Origin: Ottelia alismoides
Taxonomy: Eukaryota; Streptophyta; Magnoliopsida; Alismatales; Hydrocharitaceae
DNA length: 64,000 bases
Reading direction: 5' to 3'
Assembly: GCA_037367405.1 (NCBI GenBank)
Contig: JAZKJV010000389.1
Coordinates: 1,302,001 to 1,366,000, forward strand
Below, piece after piece: positions 32,240 to 44,087 of the stretch (the stretch's first letter is position 1; every line of letters starts with the position of its first letter). Position numbers and translations under genes: made by a program. Under the pieces are notes generated by a model that was not told the origin of the DNA, ran no database searches, and saw only the letters and a list, made by a program, of their open reading frames with translations.

Positions 32240-35048
32240 TCAAGTTGGAGCATTTTTATCAATCATGCCCAACTTGGAAACAATCCAGGAGAGTCGATTC
32301 TTGGGCGGTGCTTTTGTGAAGACATTTGCAAGCTGAAGGTCAGTGTTGATGTGAGGAGTAGTAATCCTTCCAATCCTGACAACATCATGAACAAAATGGT
32401 AGTCAACCCCTATATGCTTGGTTCGCTCATGGAACACCAGATTCGTGGCAATATATGTAGCAGATTTGTTATCACAATATAGTGGAATAGGAGTAGTGAC
32501 AACAATAACAAGTTCTTGCAAAAAAATTTAATAGCCACGTGATCTCGCAAGTAGCTTGAGCCATCGCCTTGTACTCTGCTTCTGCACTGGATCTAGATAC
32601 AACAACATGCTTCTTGCTTCTCCAAGTAACAAGATTTCCTCCATCCATCATAACAGAACCTGTGGTGGAGCGCCGATCCTCTGGTGAGCTTGCATAATCT
32701 GCATCAGCATATGCAATAATACCGGTGTACCCATTTACCCCGTAGAAGAGGCCACTTCCTGGTGATTCCTTCACGTATCGTAGAATCTGAAGAACATCCT
32801 TCCAGTGATTGTAACAAGGAAACTCCATGAGTTGACAAGCTATGCTCGCTGCATAGGAAATATCTGATCTGGTGATAGTAAGGTAAAGAAGTTTGCCAAC
32901 CAGACTCCTATATCAAGTAACATCTTCGAATATAGGTCCAGAGGATGTGAAGTGTTTCTTAGGATCTGTGGGAATACTAGCGGGCTTGCATCCAAGTAAT
33001 CCAGCTTCCGTAAGAATGTTCTGACAGCATTTTCTCTGTGAAAGATGAAGACCCTCTGTAGTGCGTAGTACTTCTATGCCCAAGAAATATCGTAGTGGAC
33101 GAAGATCCTTGGTAACAAATACGTTCTGGAGGAAGGCCTTGGTCTCTAGTCCCTTTATCATCATCACATGTGATGACCATATCATCCATATAAACTGCAA
33201 GAATAATAGTACCAGTTGTTCGTCTTCTGACAAACACAGAATAATCAGATATTGTTCTCTGGAAGCCAAGAGTGTTGATCTCTGTAGTAAGTCCGTCGAA
33301 CCATGCCCTTGGGCTTTGTTTAGGTCATATATTGCTTTGCAAAGTCGACAAACACACTACCCCTCGACTTCATAACGCGGAGGTTGCATCATATATACTT
33401 CCTCATTAAGATCGCCATATAGAAACGCATTTTTCACATCTAACTAAAATATATGACATGCCTTATTAGATGCCACAGAAAGGATAGTCCTTATTGACCC
33501 CATATGCGCAACTGATGAGAATATCTCAAAGTAATCCACTCCATATGGTTGTATGAAGCCCTTTGCCACGAGCTTTCAACATGTCAATCGATCCATCTGG
33601 TAGTTATTTGGCAGTGAAGAACCACTTACATGCCACAGGTTTAGTCCATCTGGGACATTACACTAGATCCCATGTTCCCCTGGAAATAAGAGCATCCATC
33701 TTGTCATCCATGGCCTTTCGCCATCCTAAATCCTGCAAAGCACTATGGTGGTCTCTTGGAATAGAAATAGTCATGAGAGCATCTGCATATCTTCTGTCAG
33801 TGGTTTATAAAGTAGCAGTAGAAGTGAAACGAGACATGGGATGAAGTGTGCACTGCCTCTTAGTTCTACGTAGAGCAATGGGAAGCTCCTCAGGAACATC
33901 CGGGATAGCAATGGAGGGGACACTTGAATTAGGTATATCATCCTACAATAAAGAAATAGGTAATGAAACATCTCGTGATTGGGATTTTTGTTTTCGCTTA
34001 TAGACAATTGATGGAGGTGGGAGATCAAAAGGGATATCGGTAATAGATTGTATGAAGAAGCTAGTCTGCTCAAAAAAGGTTACATCTGCAGATATATAAT
34101 AGTGACGTGCAATAGGATCAAAGCACCTGTAATCTTTTTGAGTACGTGAATAACCAAGAAAACACATTTAATAACATGAGGAGAGTTTGTCAGTAGTGTG
34201 AAAGTTATGAACAAATGCAACACATTCAAAAATTCGTAAGGGTAGAGGAAAAGGTAGCTCAGTTGGGTAAAGCAGAGAGAAGGGGGTGGATCCATTTATG
34301 GATGGAGATGGAACCCTTTTGACAAGATGGACATCAGTTAAAACAACACCCCTTCAATAGATTTTGGGAACTTTCATCTGGGTGAGGAGGGATCGGGCTA
34401 TATTTAGAAGGTGTCCGAGTTTCCTTTCGGCTGCCCCATTTTGTCGCGAAGTGTAAGGACATGATGTTTGGTGAATGGTGCCCCGGGATGCAAAGAAGTT
34501 GGTTAGATCATGTTGAGTGAATTCCAAAGCGTTATCTGTGCGAAAAATTTGAACACCAGAAGAAAAGATATTTTTGACATAATGGAAGAAATTATTAATA
34601 ATGTTGCTAATCTATGATCATTCTTTTAACAGATAGACCCAAGATGATTGACTTCATTGGCAAAAACAACAAAGTACTTATGCCCACTCAGGGTACGGAT
34701 CGAACAGGATCCCCAAATATTACAATGGACTAAAGAAAAAGGAATTTTGCAGTGAGGTCCAGAACGAGCAAGGAAGGATGCTCGATGATGTTTCCCGAAC
34801 TGACATGCCTTGCACTCAAAGGGCTTGAGCATAGAAAGCTCAGGGAATATTAAAGAGAGAGCTTTGGCGGATGGATGATCGAGACGAAGATGCCAATGAA
34901 AGGGATCAGTGGATATAGATGTAGCATCAGCAAAATCAGAATCAGAGGGGATATCAAGATAATATAGGTCGTTCTTCTCATGTCCCCCACCAAAAATCTG
35001 TCTCCTCCGGATGTCCTGAAAATAATAACAGTTTTCACCAAAAATCAC
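32240..35048 (-). pseudogene. Element C integrase, reverse transcriptase and RNase H (frameshifted)
   Basis: From 35048 down, the GAG-pre-integrase zinc region reads HLRLDHPSAK...CKACQFGKHH. The integrase catalytic Asp region is changed (HCNIWGS where family members have D-x-W-G), and the second acidic region reads FANEVNH. Around 34167-33943 lies the SRTQKDYRCFDP segment. The reverse transcriptase start is readable near 33450-33350 (DVKNAFLYGDLNEEVYM), and the active site reads YMDD near 33190-33180. RNase H occupies 32828-32240 (ADADYASSPEDRRSTTG, then YCDNKSATYIA). The domains lie in several frames, so no full polyprotein can be made. Confidence 0.85.
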
Positions 35049-35056
35049 ATGACAAT

Positions 35057-36361
35057 TTAGTTCCTGGCATAACTTTGAACAAATAAGAGAGTAAGCAGAA
35101 AATCAGGAGCATAATGCACATCAGTAAGTCGGAGTTTGGATGAAAACTCCATAGTCCCCACACTACTGATAGGGGAATGCACTCCATTGGCAACCCAAAC
35201 AGTCCTCACAATGGAAGACGGATGTGCAGAGGTGAGAAGACTACCTTCTCCCATCATATGAGTAGAGGCACAAGAGTCAATGATCCATGCAGGAATAGAT
35301 GCAGAGGCAACATTGGAAAGTGTACCTGAAGTAGTGGCTAGACTCGCAATAGGAGTAGAGGTACTAGTGTTGCAAGCAGAATTTTGTAGCAGCTGACGTA
35401 GACGAGCATACTCAGATGCAATGAAGGATGTCTGACAATTGCCAGACAGTTGTTCTGGCGAGGTATCTATATTATCATATGGGCCTTCGTATGAGGTAGC
35501 CTCATAGGCACTATTGGCATTAATAAGCATGCCAAACTTTGCCCAACAACGTTCAGATGGATTATTCCAGCGTCCGCAGTGTGTGCATTCTTGATAGATG
35601 GTGGTGGCGGGATCCCATCCACGTCCGAAGTCACGTCCTCATCTAGCCTCAAGGCCACGACCACAGCCAAAGTCACAACCATGTCCTCCTTGGTAGTTAG
35701 GTCGTCCTCTAGCAAAATGTGCAGTAGTCTCCGTAGATAGCTGAGGAGGGGGAGAATTAAGTTCCTGTAATTGACCATATATGGTATCTAGAGCGGGTAG
35801 CGCAACAGTAGTTAGAAATTGGTCCTTCACAGTCTTGTATCGCAGATGTAATCCTGACAGGAAACGATACACTTGCCATTCTGCATGCTCACCTATCTGC
35901 TTATCAGAACAAGCAGGCTGAAAGATAAGAAGCTCCTCAAACATGCCTGTAAGGAGCCTATAGTACTCGACCAAAGATGTATCTCTCTGATTTGCAGATC
36001 AAATCCGTATGTAGATATCTGAGAGCCTGGACTTAGTTATCTTATGGGAGTATGTGTTCTCAAAGCTCTCCCACATAGCCTTTACCATCTCCTTATAAAG
36101 AAGATTTGATGCAATATTTGGATCGGCGTTGTTCATCATCCAAGTAATCACTTGGCAGTTGTCCACGTACCAGGTATCGTAGTCTTTGTCCATCTCCTTG
36201 GACGGATCTTTTGTGAGAACATAGTTCTTTTGTTGACCACCAATAAACACCTTGAAGGATCTGGACCATACTAAGTTCTCGAAGCCTTTTAGCTTTATAT
36301 GAGTGCCATGTACCATCACAGAAGAAGTCCGGTACATGGGCTTGGGCTCTGCAAATGACAT
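35057..36361 (-). pseudogene. Element C gag and protease
   Basis: The frame starts at ATG 36361. It stays in one frame to about 35057 but is broken by stops near 36001 and 35640. Gag is recognisable by its length, its WESFENTYS-like segment and a zinc-knuckle remnant CTHCGRWNNPSERC near 35590-35545, in which the usual His is Asn. The protease has WIIDSCASTHMM near 35290-35255, where the active-site DSG is DSC. The first acts of the Copia life cycle (capsid, maturation) would therefore fail. Confidence 0.8.
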
Positions 36362-36879
36362 GGTGGTTGAGTAGGTCAAGAAAAAGTGACCTAATTAGTT
36401 CTTACAGTCTTATTCAAACATCACGGAGACCTAGCAGTGCATCGATTAGGTAATCGGCATCAAGTGATGATAGCCTAGGTATTCGACAAGGGAGAGAGAG
36501 GCAGTTGATGGGTGGGGAGCTGTGTGGGGGCGTCTGGGACGACGCTGGCGAGCACCTAGGGCGGTGCAGGAAGCCTGGGATAGCGTCTAGAGAAGCTTGA
36601 GGCGGCGCTGGAGGTGTCTAGAGCGACACGATGGGCCTGGGGTAGCATGAGGCGACGTTGGGGCACTGGGGGGGGTCGCCTAGGGTGCGAGCAGAGTTGC
36701 AAGGCACCTCGGATGGCACGAGTGAGCGTATGGGGCAGCGCTGGGCCGCTTGGAGCAACGAGCGGTAGCGCGGACTGCGCCGAAGGTGCTTGGAGTCGTC
36801 ACAGGTAGGCGGTTGTTGCTTAGGGAGGACTTGGAGCTGGTGGTGACGGAGGGATTTATGTCAAAACACATGTCTAGGA
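36362..36879 (-). other. Element C leader, GC-rich
   Basis: Between the PBS and gag on the minus strand. It is GC-rich against an AT-rich background and contains repeated GGCG-AGC-type words. No coding domain is seen. Confidence 0.5.
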
Positions 36880-36896
36880 CCGATGCTATGATACCA
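36880..36896 (-). other. Element C primer-binding site
   Basis: TGGTATCATAGCATCGG on the minus strand is the Copia initiator-tRNA-Met form (TGGTATCAGAGC) with one change in the core. It abuts the LTR. Confidence 0.8.
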
Positions 36897-37158
36897 TGTG
36901 CAAAAAATAATGAAAGAATAGAAAGGCTTTCTTTATTCTAGAGCTCTAGGTTCCTTATATAGGACAAAACCCTAGACATCTCAAAGGAGAAAATACATAA
37001 ATACCATATAGAATATTCCTACCACATAGAATATTCTCTTAACATATACTCCTAACACATAGAATATTCTCTTAACATATACTCCTGCAACATAGAATAT
37101 TCTCTGAACATATACTCCTGCGAAATAGAATATTCTCTTAACATATATACTCTTAACA
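36897..37158 (-). repeat. Element C 5' LTR
   Basis: 262 bases, the same length as the other LTR. It contains the same 34-35-bp internal repeat with private changes in each unit. Confidence 0.85.
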
Positions 37159-37474
37159 GGTGTCAAAAATAAATTATTGATGAATAAATAACTATGATTT
37201 TTATTGTATTTTTGACCCTTATCTCCTCCTACTTTATTCCGTATCGACCAATCAATTCTTGACTTGGTCTCGGGGTTTAGGGTCATAAAATATCTTCGAT
37301 AGTTTATTCTTTTTCTTTTCTTTTCTTTATTCTAGAATTTTGGTATTATAAACAATATTATTTACACAATAATTGCAATAAATGATGAACGCTATTTTGT
37401 ATAAATTAATGCTATTTGCATGCATTATCCAGAGCAAAATGATAGAATAAAGATGATGAAATAGAGATTCATTA

Positions 37475-37712
37475 GATATGTACACAATGGAGTCAGTTTT
37501 ATGTCAAATGGAGTTAGCATGGATTAATTAAAAATTCATGAAGTTAGATGAAAATGCATGGATGTACGAATGCAATATGAAGTGCAGATTTATGCAAATT
37601 ATTTATGAGTGCATGAAAGTTTATTTTATGAAGTTAAGATATAGATGATCCTAAATTCTCGGGACGAAGCTCTATTTTCAGTTAATTAGACTGATGAATG
37701 ATGGATTCATCA
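37475..37712 (-). repeat. LTR4 fragment, right part
   Basis: The continuation of 16668-17778 after element B. In reverse complement it begins TGATGAATCC at 37712 and carries the CATGCTAACTCCA segment that is also found near 8172 and 13217. Its right edge abuts Copia coding sequence, so this LTR was itself inserted into element D. Confidence 0.75.
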
Positions 37713-37865
37713 CCTACAGATTACCATTATCTTGTTGGAGATTCCAAGTACTTAAAGAATGTCTTTATGTTCCAGATGTTATAAGAAACTTGATATGTGT
37801 ATATAAGTTAGTTAGAAATGGATATGTGTTCTTCTTGTGTAATAAACTTGACATAAGTCATTATG

Positions 37866-37893
37866 ATATATATATATATATATATATATATAT
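37866..37893. repeat. (TA)n microsatellite in element D
   Basis: About 14 TA units inside the GAG-pre-integrase region. It is absent from the second copy of the duplicated segment and from element E. Confidence 0.85.
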
Positions 37894-38803
37894 TGCGAAT
37901 GGTATTCTAATTTCTCGTGGACTCCATGAATTAGAATTATGCATTGATGAATGTTTCAAGAATGTAACACCCACTGATAAAAACCTTAAAAGAACCAAAG
38001 AGGGTGGAATTCATTCAAACATGATTTGAGATCAAAGGCTTGGTCATTTATCTATTGATATGATCAATAGATTGAATAAGAATGGACCCTTAGATTTTCA
38101 CAGGTCCAAACTTTGTCTACTTGAGAATAATGCATTTGAGGTAAAATGACCAGAGTACCCTTTCATAATAAGGTTACACGATGCGATGGTATTCTTGACC
38201 TAATACATACCGATGTATGTGGTCCCTTCAGAACCACGATTCTAAATGGACATCGAAATTATTTGACATTTATTGATGACCATATACGATACGAGTTTAT
38301 CTTCCCGATACGTCATAAGTCTGAAACCTTTGAAAAGTTCAAAGGATTCATGCCTTTGGTTGAAAACCAAACCGATAGGAAGATCAAACGGATTCGATCT
38401 CACGAAGATGGAGAGTACCTATCAGATGAATTTAAGCAATACCTCAAAGAGAGGGGAATTGTATCCAATATCACTCCTCTCGGAACTCCCAAACAAAATG
38501 GTGTTGCCGAAAAATATAACATGATCATCATGGACATGGTCCGTTCAATGATGAGCAAAGCACATTTACCTCTTACTTTCTGGGAATATGTATGCAATAT
38601 ATATCCTAAACAAGATTCCTAGCAAATCTGTACCCAAAACCTCTCAGGAGCTTTGGTTTGAAACCAAGTCCAGTGTTAGACACTTGAGGATTTGTGGTTG
38701 CTTGGTCCATGCGAAAAACGCCTATGCAAGTAAGCTAGGATCTCACACTAGAGAGTACTACTTTATTGGGTATGTAAAGAACGGTATTGGATACCAACTT
38801 TGC
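37890..38803 (+). pseudogene. Element D integrase segment, copy 1
   Basis: Carries RLGHLSIDMINRLNKNGPLD (pre-integrase His region). Then follows an open stretch at 38146-38622 with the integrase core: TDVCGPFRT, FIDDHIRYEF and LGTPKQNGVAEK. A stop and frame changes break it on either side. The second copy follows directly in tandem. Confidence 0.8.
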
Positions 38804-39717
38804 AACCCTACGAATGGTATTCTAACTTCCGATGGACTCTATGAATTGTACATTGATGAATGTATCGCGAATGTAACACCACCTGATAAAAATCTTAAAA
38901 GAACCACAGAGGGTGGAAATCATTCGAACATGATTTGACATCAAAGGCTTGGTCATTTTATCTATTGATATTATTAATAGATTGAATAAGAATGGACCCT
39001 TAGATTTTTACAGGTCCAAACTTTGCCTACCTTAGAATAATGCATTCGAGGTAAAATGACCAGAGTGCCCTTTCATAATAAGGTTACAACGATGCGATGG
39101 TATTCTTGACCTATTACATATTGATGTATGTGGTCCCTTCAGAATCACGATTCGAAATGGACATCGATATTATTTGACATTTGTTTGATGACCATTAGCG
39201 ATACGAGTTTATCTTATCGATACGTCATAAGTCTGAAACATTTGAAAAGTTCAAAGGATTCATGGCTTTAATTGAAAACCAAACTGATAGGAACATCAAC
39301 ATATTCGATCTCATCGAGATGATGAGTACCTATCAGATGAATTTAAGTAATACCTCAAAGAGAGGGGAATTGTATCCAATATCACTCGTCTCGGAACTCC
39401 CCAACAAAATGGTGTTGCCAAAAAATGCAACATGACCATCATGGACATGGTTCGTTCAATGAAGAGCAAAGCACATTCACCTCTTAATTTCTGGGAATAT
39501 ACAGTAGATACCGCAATATATATCCTAAACAAGATTCCTAGCAAATATGTACTCAAAACCTCTCATGAGCATTGGTTTGGAACCAAGTATAGTGTTAGAC
39601 ACTTGAGGATTTGGGGTTGCTTGGTCCATGCGAAGAACATGGATGCAAGTAAGCTAGAATCTCGCACTAGAGAGTGCTACTTCATTGTGTATGTAAAGAA
39701 TGGCATTGGATACCAAC
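38804..39717 (+). pseudogene. Element D integrase segment, copy 2 (tandem duplicate)
   Basis: The same order of sequence as copy 1 is displaced by about 913 bases: the anchor GAATGGTATTCTAA at 37899 recurs at 38812, and GGATACCAACTTT ends both copies. Copy 2 has more frameshifts in the integrase core but retains the segment CAVDTAIYILNKIPSK-like that is shortened in copy 1. Confidence 0.8.
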
Positions 39718-39866
39718 TTTTACGACCTTGAGACTCAAAAGGTTTTCTTTTCTAGAGATGTAAAATTTATGAAGAATAACTTACTTAAGGATCAAGATAA
39801 AATAAAGTAAAGGAACTCATTGAATCCCCTTAAAATATTGACCTTCCTGAACCAGAAATTAAAAAT

Positions 39867-40850
39867 GTGAATAAAAATGAAACACATGAAGTTCTTCGAA
39901 GGAGTTTGAGAGTGATTGTACCACCTGAAAGGTACGGATTCCATGTGTCAAGTGAAACTAGCAGTGATCCAACTTCATTTGATGAAGCATTCGTGAATCA
40001 TGATATGGAAAGGTGGATGCTAGAAATGAAATCTGAAATAGACTCCATGTATAAGAATGGTGTATGGACCCCTAGAGGATCCACCTATAGGGAAAAACCC
40101 ATTAGATGTAAATGGATTTTTAAGAGAAAGAGGGGACTTGATGGGAAGGTAGAGACCTTCAAGGCATGGCTCGTAGACAAGGGCTACATACAGAGAGAAG
40201 ACATCAACTACGATGAGACATTCTCACCTGTGGCTATGCTCAAATCCATCAGGGCACTGCTAACTATAGTTACATATCTTAACTACGACATCTGTTAGAT
40301 GGATGTCAAGACGACATTATTCAATGGATACCTTGAGGAGGATATCTATATATAGCAGCCCCGACCTTCATAGCTGGGGAAGGTAAAGTATGCAAGACGA
40401 AGAAATCCATCTATGGACTTAAAAAAGCTTCTTGTAACTGGAACATCAGGTTTGATGAAACCATAAAGACTTATGATTTTATTCAGAATCCTGATGAACC
40501 ATGTGTGTACAAGAAGCTTAGTGGGAGCATCATTGTATTCATCGTGCTTTACATAGATGACATCCTTATCTTTCAGAATGATACATGGATGATGACTAGT
40601 GTCAAGATTTGGTTGTTTCTATACCTTCGAGATGAAAGATCTTAGAGAAGCCTCATATATCTTGGGTTTCAATATGTTCAGAAACAAAGAAAAGAGGAGT
40701 TTGGGATTGTCACAACACGGATACATTAAGAAGATCTTGGAACGTTTCCATATGGATAATTTCAGGAAAAGCTTCCTTTCCTTAATACTTGGTATCCATC
40801 TATTTAAAGGGAGGGCTCCTCAAAGTGTTGAGGATAGACATGGTTGATGC
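39867..40850 (+). pseudogene. Element D reverse transcriptase (broken)
   Basis: An open stretch at 39867-40298 reads from RRSLRVIVPPERYGF through CKWIFKRKRG to DETFSPVAML. It stops just before MDVKTTLFNGYLEEDIY, and another stop follows before the QPQG region. The polymerase motif reads LYIDDILIF near 40547-40573. The 3' part at 40599-40847 holds FEMKDLREASYILGF and SQHGYIKKIL. Stops between the blocks make it non-functional. Confidence 0.85.
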
Positions 40851-40984
40851 CCTTAGGCATCAACTTTGGGAAGCATAACGTAAGACATGATGTGCACAAG
40901 GTCAGATATCTGCCATTCAGTGGGAGTGGTAAGTAGTTACTAATCCTTCTATGGAGAACAACACTGGAATGTAGTAAAGAACAT

Positions 40985-41475
40985 GTTAAGTATCTAAGAC
41001 GGACACAAGATTACATCTTAGTCTATGGAGATGGTGATCTCCGAGTCTTAGGATACACAGATTCAGACTTCCAATCCGATATAGATGATCGCAATTCAGC
41101 TTCATGGTTTGTATTCTTGTTGAAGGTGGAGCTGTGAGCATGAGAAGCAAGAAGCAGGACACTACGACTGATACAACAACAGAAGCTGAATATAGTGTTG
41201 CATCAGATGCTGCAAAGTAGGAGGTGTGGTTATACAAATTCATACTGGAACATGGCATAGTTTCTTCTTATGCTCCCATCATGCTGCTTTGCAATAACAA
41301 GAGCCATAGTTTAGGCGAACGAACCCAGGTGGTATCAAGAAAACACGAGGAAAGGAAATACCACATCATTCAAGAGATTCGAAAGCGTGGTAACATAATA
41401 ATCACCAAGGTCACCTCTACCGAACTAATTCCCTTACCAAACCTTTACCCCAAAAGGTTTTCGACCATCATGTAA
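40985..41475 (+). pseudogene. Element D RNase H (broken)
   Basis: Contains YTDSDFQSDIDDRNSAS (family form YTDSDFQSDRDDSKSTSG), then, in another frame, the TTTEAEY-like and WLxKFILE segments and a final KYHIIQEI block. Several stops and frame changes are present. The PPT follows within about 50 bases. Confidence 0.8.
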
Positions 41476-41528
41476 TGATCATGGGTTTAAATATTATACT
41501 CGAATGGTTCTAAGTGCTAGCGGGAGAT

Positions 41529-44087
41529 TGTTAGTCATGTGAAGCCGGGGACAAACCATTTCTATAATAAATGTTATTGTAATATTTGATATATCAATAA
41601 AGGTTCTAGGTTTATTTCACTCCATGTCTAAGATTAAATGAACGAATGCACTTATAAGATCCTTTAATATAATTAGGGTTATGTACCATGGCCATCTTAA
41701 TAATCATATAGCTGTTAATTCAATGGTTGAATCATAGAGGTTGGTGCTTGTATGATATCCGAAGAGTTAGATTGAGGACTCATAGAGCACCGTCAAATGA
41801 TTATTAAGAGATGATCTCCAGCTTGAGAAGGAGATGATAATTCTTTTCTAAAGGTTAATATCTAAGCGACCTCTAGATGCAAGTCCTCTCTGTATAGGAA
41901 CAGGGATTCAAAGGTGTCAGATAAGTTAGTTCAAATAGTTGACTTAGCGGGGTCAAGATAACCAAGACCTATGTTGTATGGTGTCACGATATAAGTGTGC
42001 ATCCTCTGATCGGAGATAGATGTATTACTATATATCTAAGTATTTACAATATGCAAACCATTAGGATGATGATCTAATCAAGGTCTATAGACTGGCGAGC
42101 TTGTGTTCATACGAGGGTATATGAGTAATATGATCTCTCAAAGGGATCATATAGGTTCACTACTGAATCAGAAGGCATGAGCTCACCCATGAGGTATTAG
42201 GATCGATCAACTTCAATGCATGGTCATCTTACTTTGGAAGCATGATAATAATTTGTAGGTATGATATATGATTTTGGAAAGTATATGATTGATACCAACT
42301 CCTGATGACCGAATTAAAAACTTAATGATAAAACCCTGAAGAAGACAATCTAAATATGATCTAAAACTTCAGGTTTTTTCTAAGTCATTTAGTATGCAAG
42401 ATGTAGGAGAATTAGGAATATTCAAGGGTGATGTGATCGTAAATGATTGTATTACCATGACACTTCCATTATGAGAGAGTAATGAAACATGTTTGGGTTT
42501 TAGTGACTCCTCTCAATAGAGATGTAATCTTATCTTATTCTAAATGTTGGACATTGATCAGAATGCAATTCGGATGCAATGAGAAGATTAGACTTACAAC
42601 CTTGATTAATTCAAACATCTTTGAGAGGTCCTCGAGATATGGATTTGAGATGTGATTTCAATATCCAAGTCACTATACATGACATGTACAATCGCCCTGT
42701 CCTTATCTCCAAGTATCCGTAGAGAAAGCACATTATTCTTGAAAGAGTTCAAAATAAATTCCATCGTTGATAATGTATCTGAGTTGAAAAATGTATGATT
42801 AAATGTGATTTAATTATCATGAATATTGTTAATATGATTCGCTTTATTTGCACACATGAGAATAGTTATCTAAGATAATCAAATATGATTCAATTATCAA
42901 GTATATGACTATTATAGATATTATTATCCATAATAATCATAAATATGATTTATAATATGATGAAGATATTTAATTGTAAAAAAATATACAAATTAAATGT
43001 TAATGTGAATTGGATTCACATTGAACATGTAATTGTAAATGCAATTCACATTTTATATTAAATGTATGAATATGATTCATAATTGTTGATGGCATGATTG
43101 AAATTATGATAAAATAATTTGGAACTATTTTGGTGAATAATTTTGCAACAAAAGCTGTTGCACATGTGGAATATTTGGAGAGATATGAGATCTATCATTT
43201 AATTAAGAAGAGAGCCACCTTCCCTTTTAATAGGGTGGACGACCATGGAGTCCTACTTCATGTATAGTTGTCCACTCTATTAAGGGAAGGAGGCGTGTCC
43301 TCTTTCCTTTGTTTCTACATGAAATTGATTTGAATAAAATTGATTGTGTTGTAAATTATTTGCAGCAAATTTAATTTATTTTAAATTGATTATTTGTTAT
43401 TGCAAATTTATGCTTCAAAATCATGGACGTTGATAAAAAGCACAAAATAATCTAGATACTTGATTATGAGTGTACATGGATTGAGATCCATGAACATCCA
43501 ATTTGGTATAAGAGGGGTAGCCCTAGTCTTTTCTATTTACATCAATTTGAAGAGTAACAACTCTATCTATCCATATTCTCACACATGTCCTCCCTCTCTT
43601 TCTCAACATCATGGTCAGCCACATTGTTGACCTAGAGAGACTCGAAGTCGTCGTGACACCGTTGTACTGCTAGATTGTCTGCTCGTGGATCTTCTCCATC
43701 TTCGGTGCTTCTTGCTCGTGAAGAAGGCATCAGATTTCGTAAGAAGAAATCAGGATACTCCTCGCTCAGATCAACAACTTAGATTGCGGGAAACATGCGT
43801 CTCATCCACGTGCCTGCAAGTGCGATCTTCGTCGGATCGACCTTGAGACAGGAGGTCTCTTATTTTAGATACAAGGGACCGCAAACACGCTTCAAGAGGT
43901 ATTTTTATAACTCATTTGTGATCTTGATGAAACGATATGAGAAGTATTCTCATATCATGTGGCTTCATCTATTTAAGAACTTTAAATTATGATGCCCCAA
44001 ACAATTAGTATGACTAGTCGCTCTTGATCCCATGTGATATGATCTTCAAGCTTCTGTGATGCGTTAAGGCCCAAACCCTAGCCTTCA
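41529..44087 (+). repeat. Element D 3' LTR
   Basis: It starts TGTTAGTCATGTGA after the PPT and ends GCCTTCA. The edges were fixed by comparison with the inverted LTR at 48149-50660; similarity stops at both edges. It contains a stem-loop at about 43210-43296, described in the findings. Confidence 0.75.

Larger units (their letters stand above)
31971..37158 (-). mobile_element. Ty1/Copia retrotransposon (element C), inserted in the element B LTR
   Basis: 5188 bp with two LTRs of 262 bases each (31971-32232 and 36897-37158). Termini are TGTG...AACA. Target duplications are AGTGT (31966-31970) and GGTGT (37159-37163). On the minus strand the order is PBS (tRNA-iMet type), gag, protease, integrase, reverse transcriptase, RNase H, PPT. 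That order identifies Copia. In-frame stops and several frameshifts show that the copy is defective. Confidence 0.9.
17779..37474 (-). mobile_element. Athila/Tat-like non-coding LTR element (element B), with two nested insertions
   Basis: A minus-strand element bounded by perfect 5-bp target duplications GATAT (17774-17778 and 37475-37479). It has a 3' LTR at 17779-21392, an inverted PPT at 21393-21405, an internal region to 27239, a decayed tRNA-Asp PBS at 27220-27237 and a 5' LTR at 27240-37474. Removing the Mutator-like and Copia insertions with their duplications leaves a 5' LTR of about 3631 bases against 3614 for the 3' LTR. This agreement confirms the nested reading. No long coding frame survives, so it resembles a large derivative element moved by another element's proteins. 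Confidence 0.85.
27240..37474 (-). repeat. Element B 5' LTR, interrupted twice
   Basis: LTR segments are 27240-27393, 28805-31970 and 37164-37474, allowing for one target-duplication copy at each insertion. Each aligns with the matching part of 17779-21392. The right end reads GATTCATTA, so the expected CA terminus has become TA. Confidence 0.85.
37713..44087 (+). mobile_element. Ty1/Copia element D, 5'-truncated in the window
   Basis: Plus-strand order: GAG-pre-integrase, integrase (duplicated), reverse transcriptase, RNase H, PPT (AGCGGGAGAT), then a 2.56-kb LTR at 41529-44087. The left part (5' LTR, gag, protease) was separated by the LTR4 insertion and is not found in the window. The TNT1-like RLGHLS and YIDD words and the reverse transcriptase order support Copia. 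Element E (48149-57115) is a diverged relative in the opposite orientation. Confidence 0.85.

Noticed and set aside
36981..37286. Repeated YVKRIFYVxGV peptide
   Set aside because: A translation of the 34-35-bp repeat of the Copia LTR, which is non-coding.
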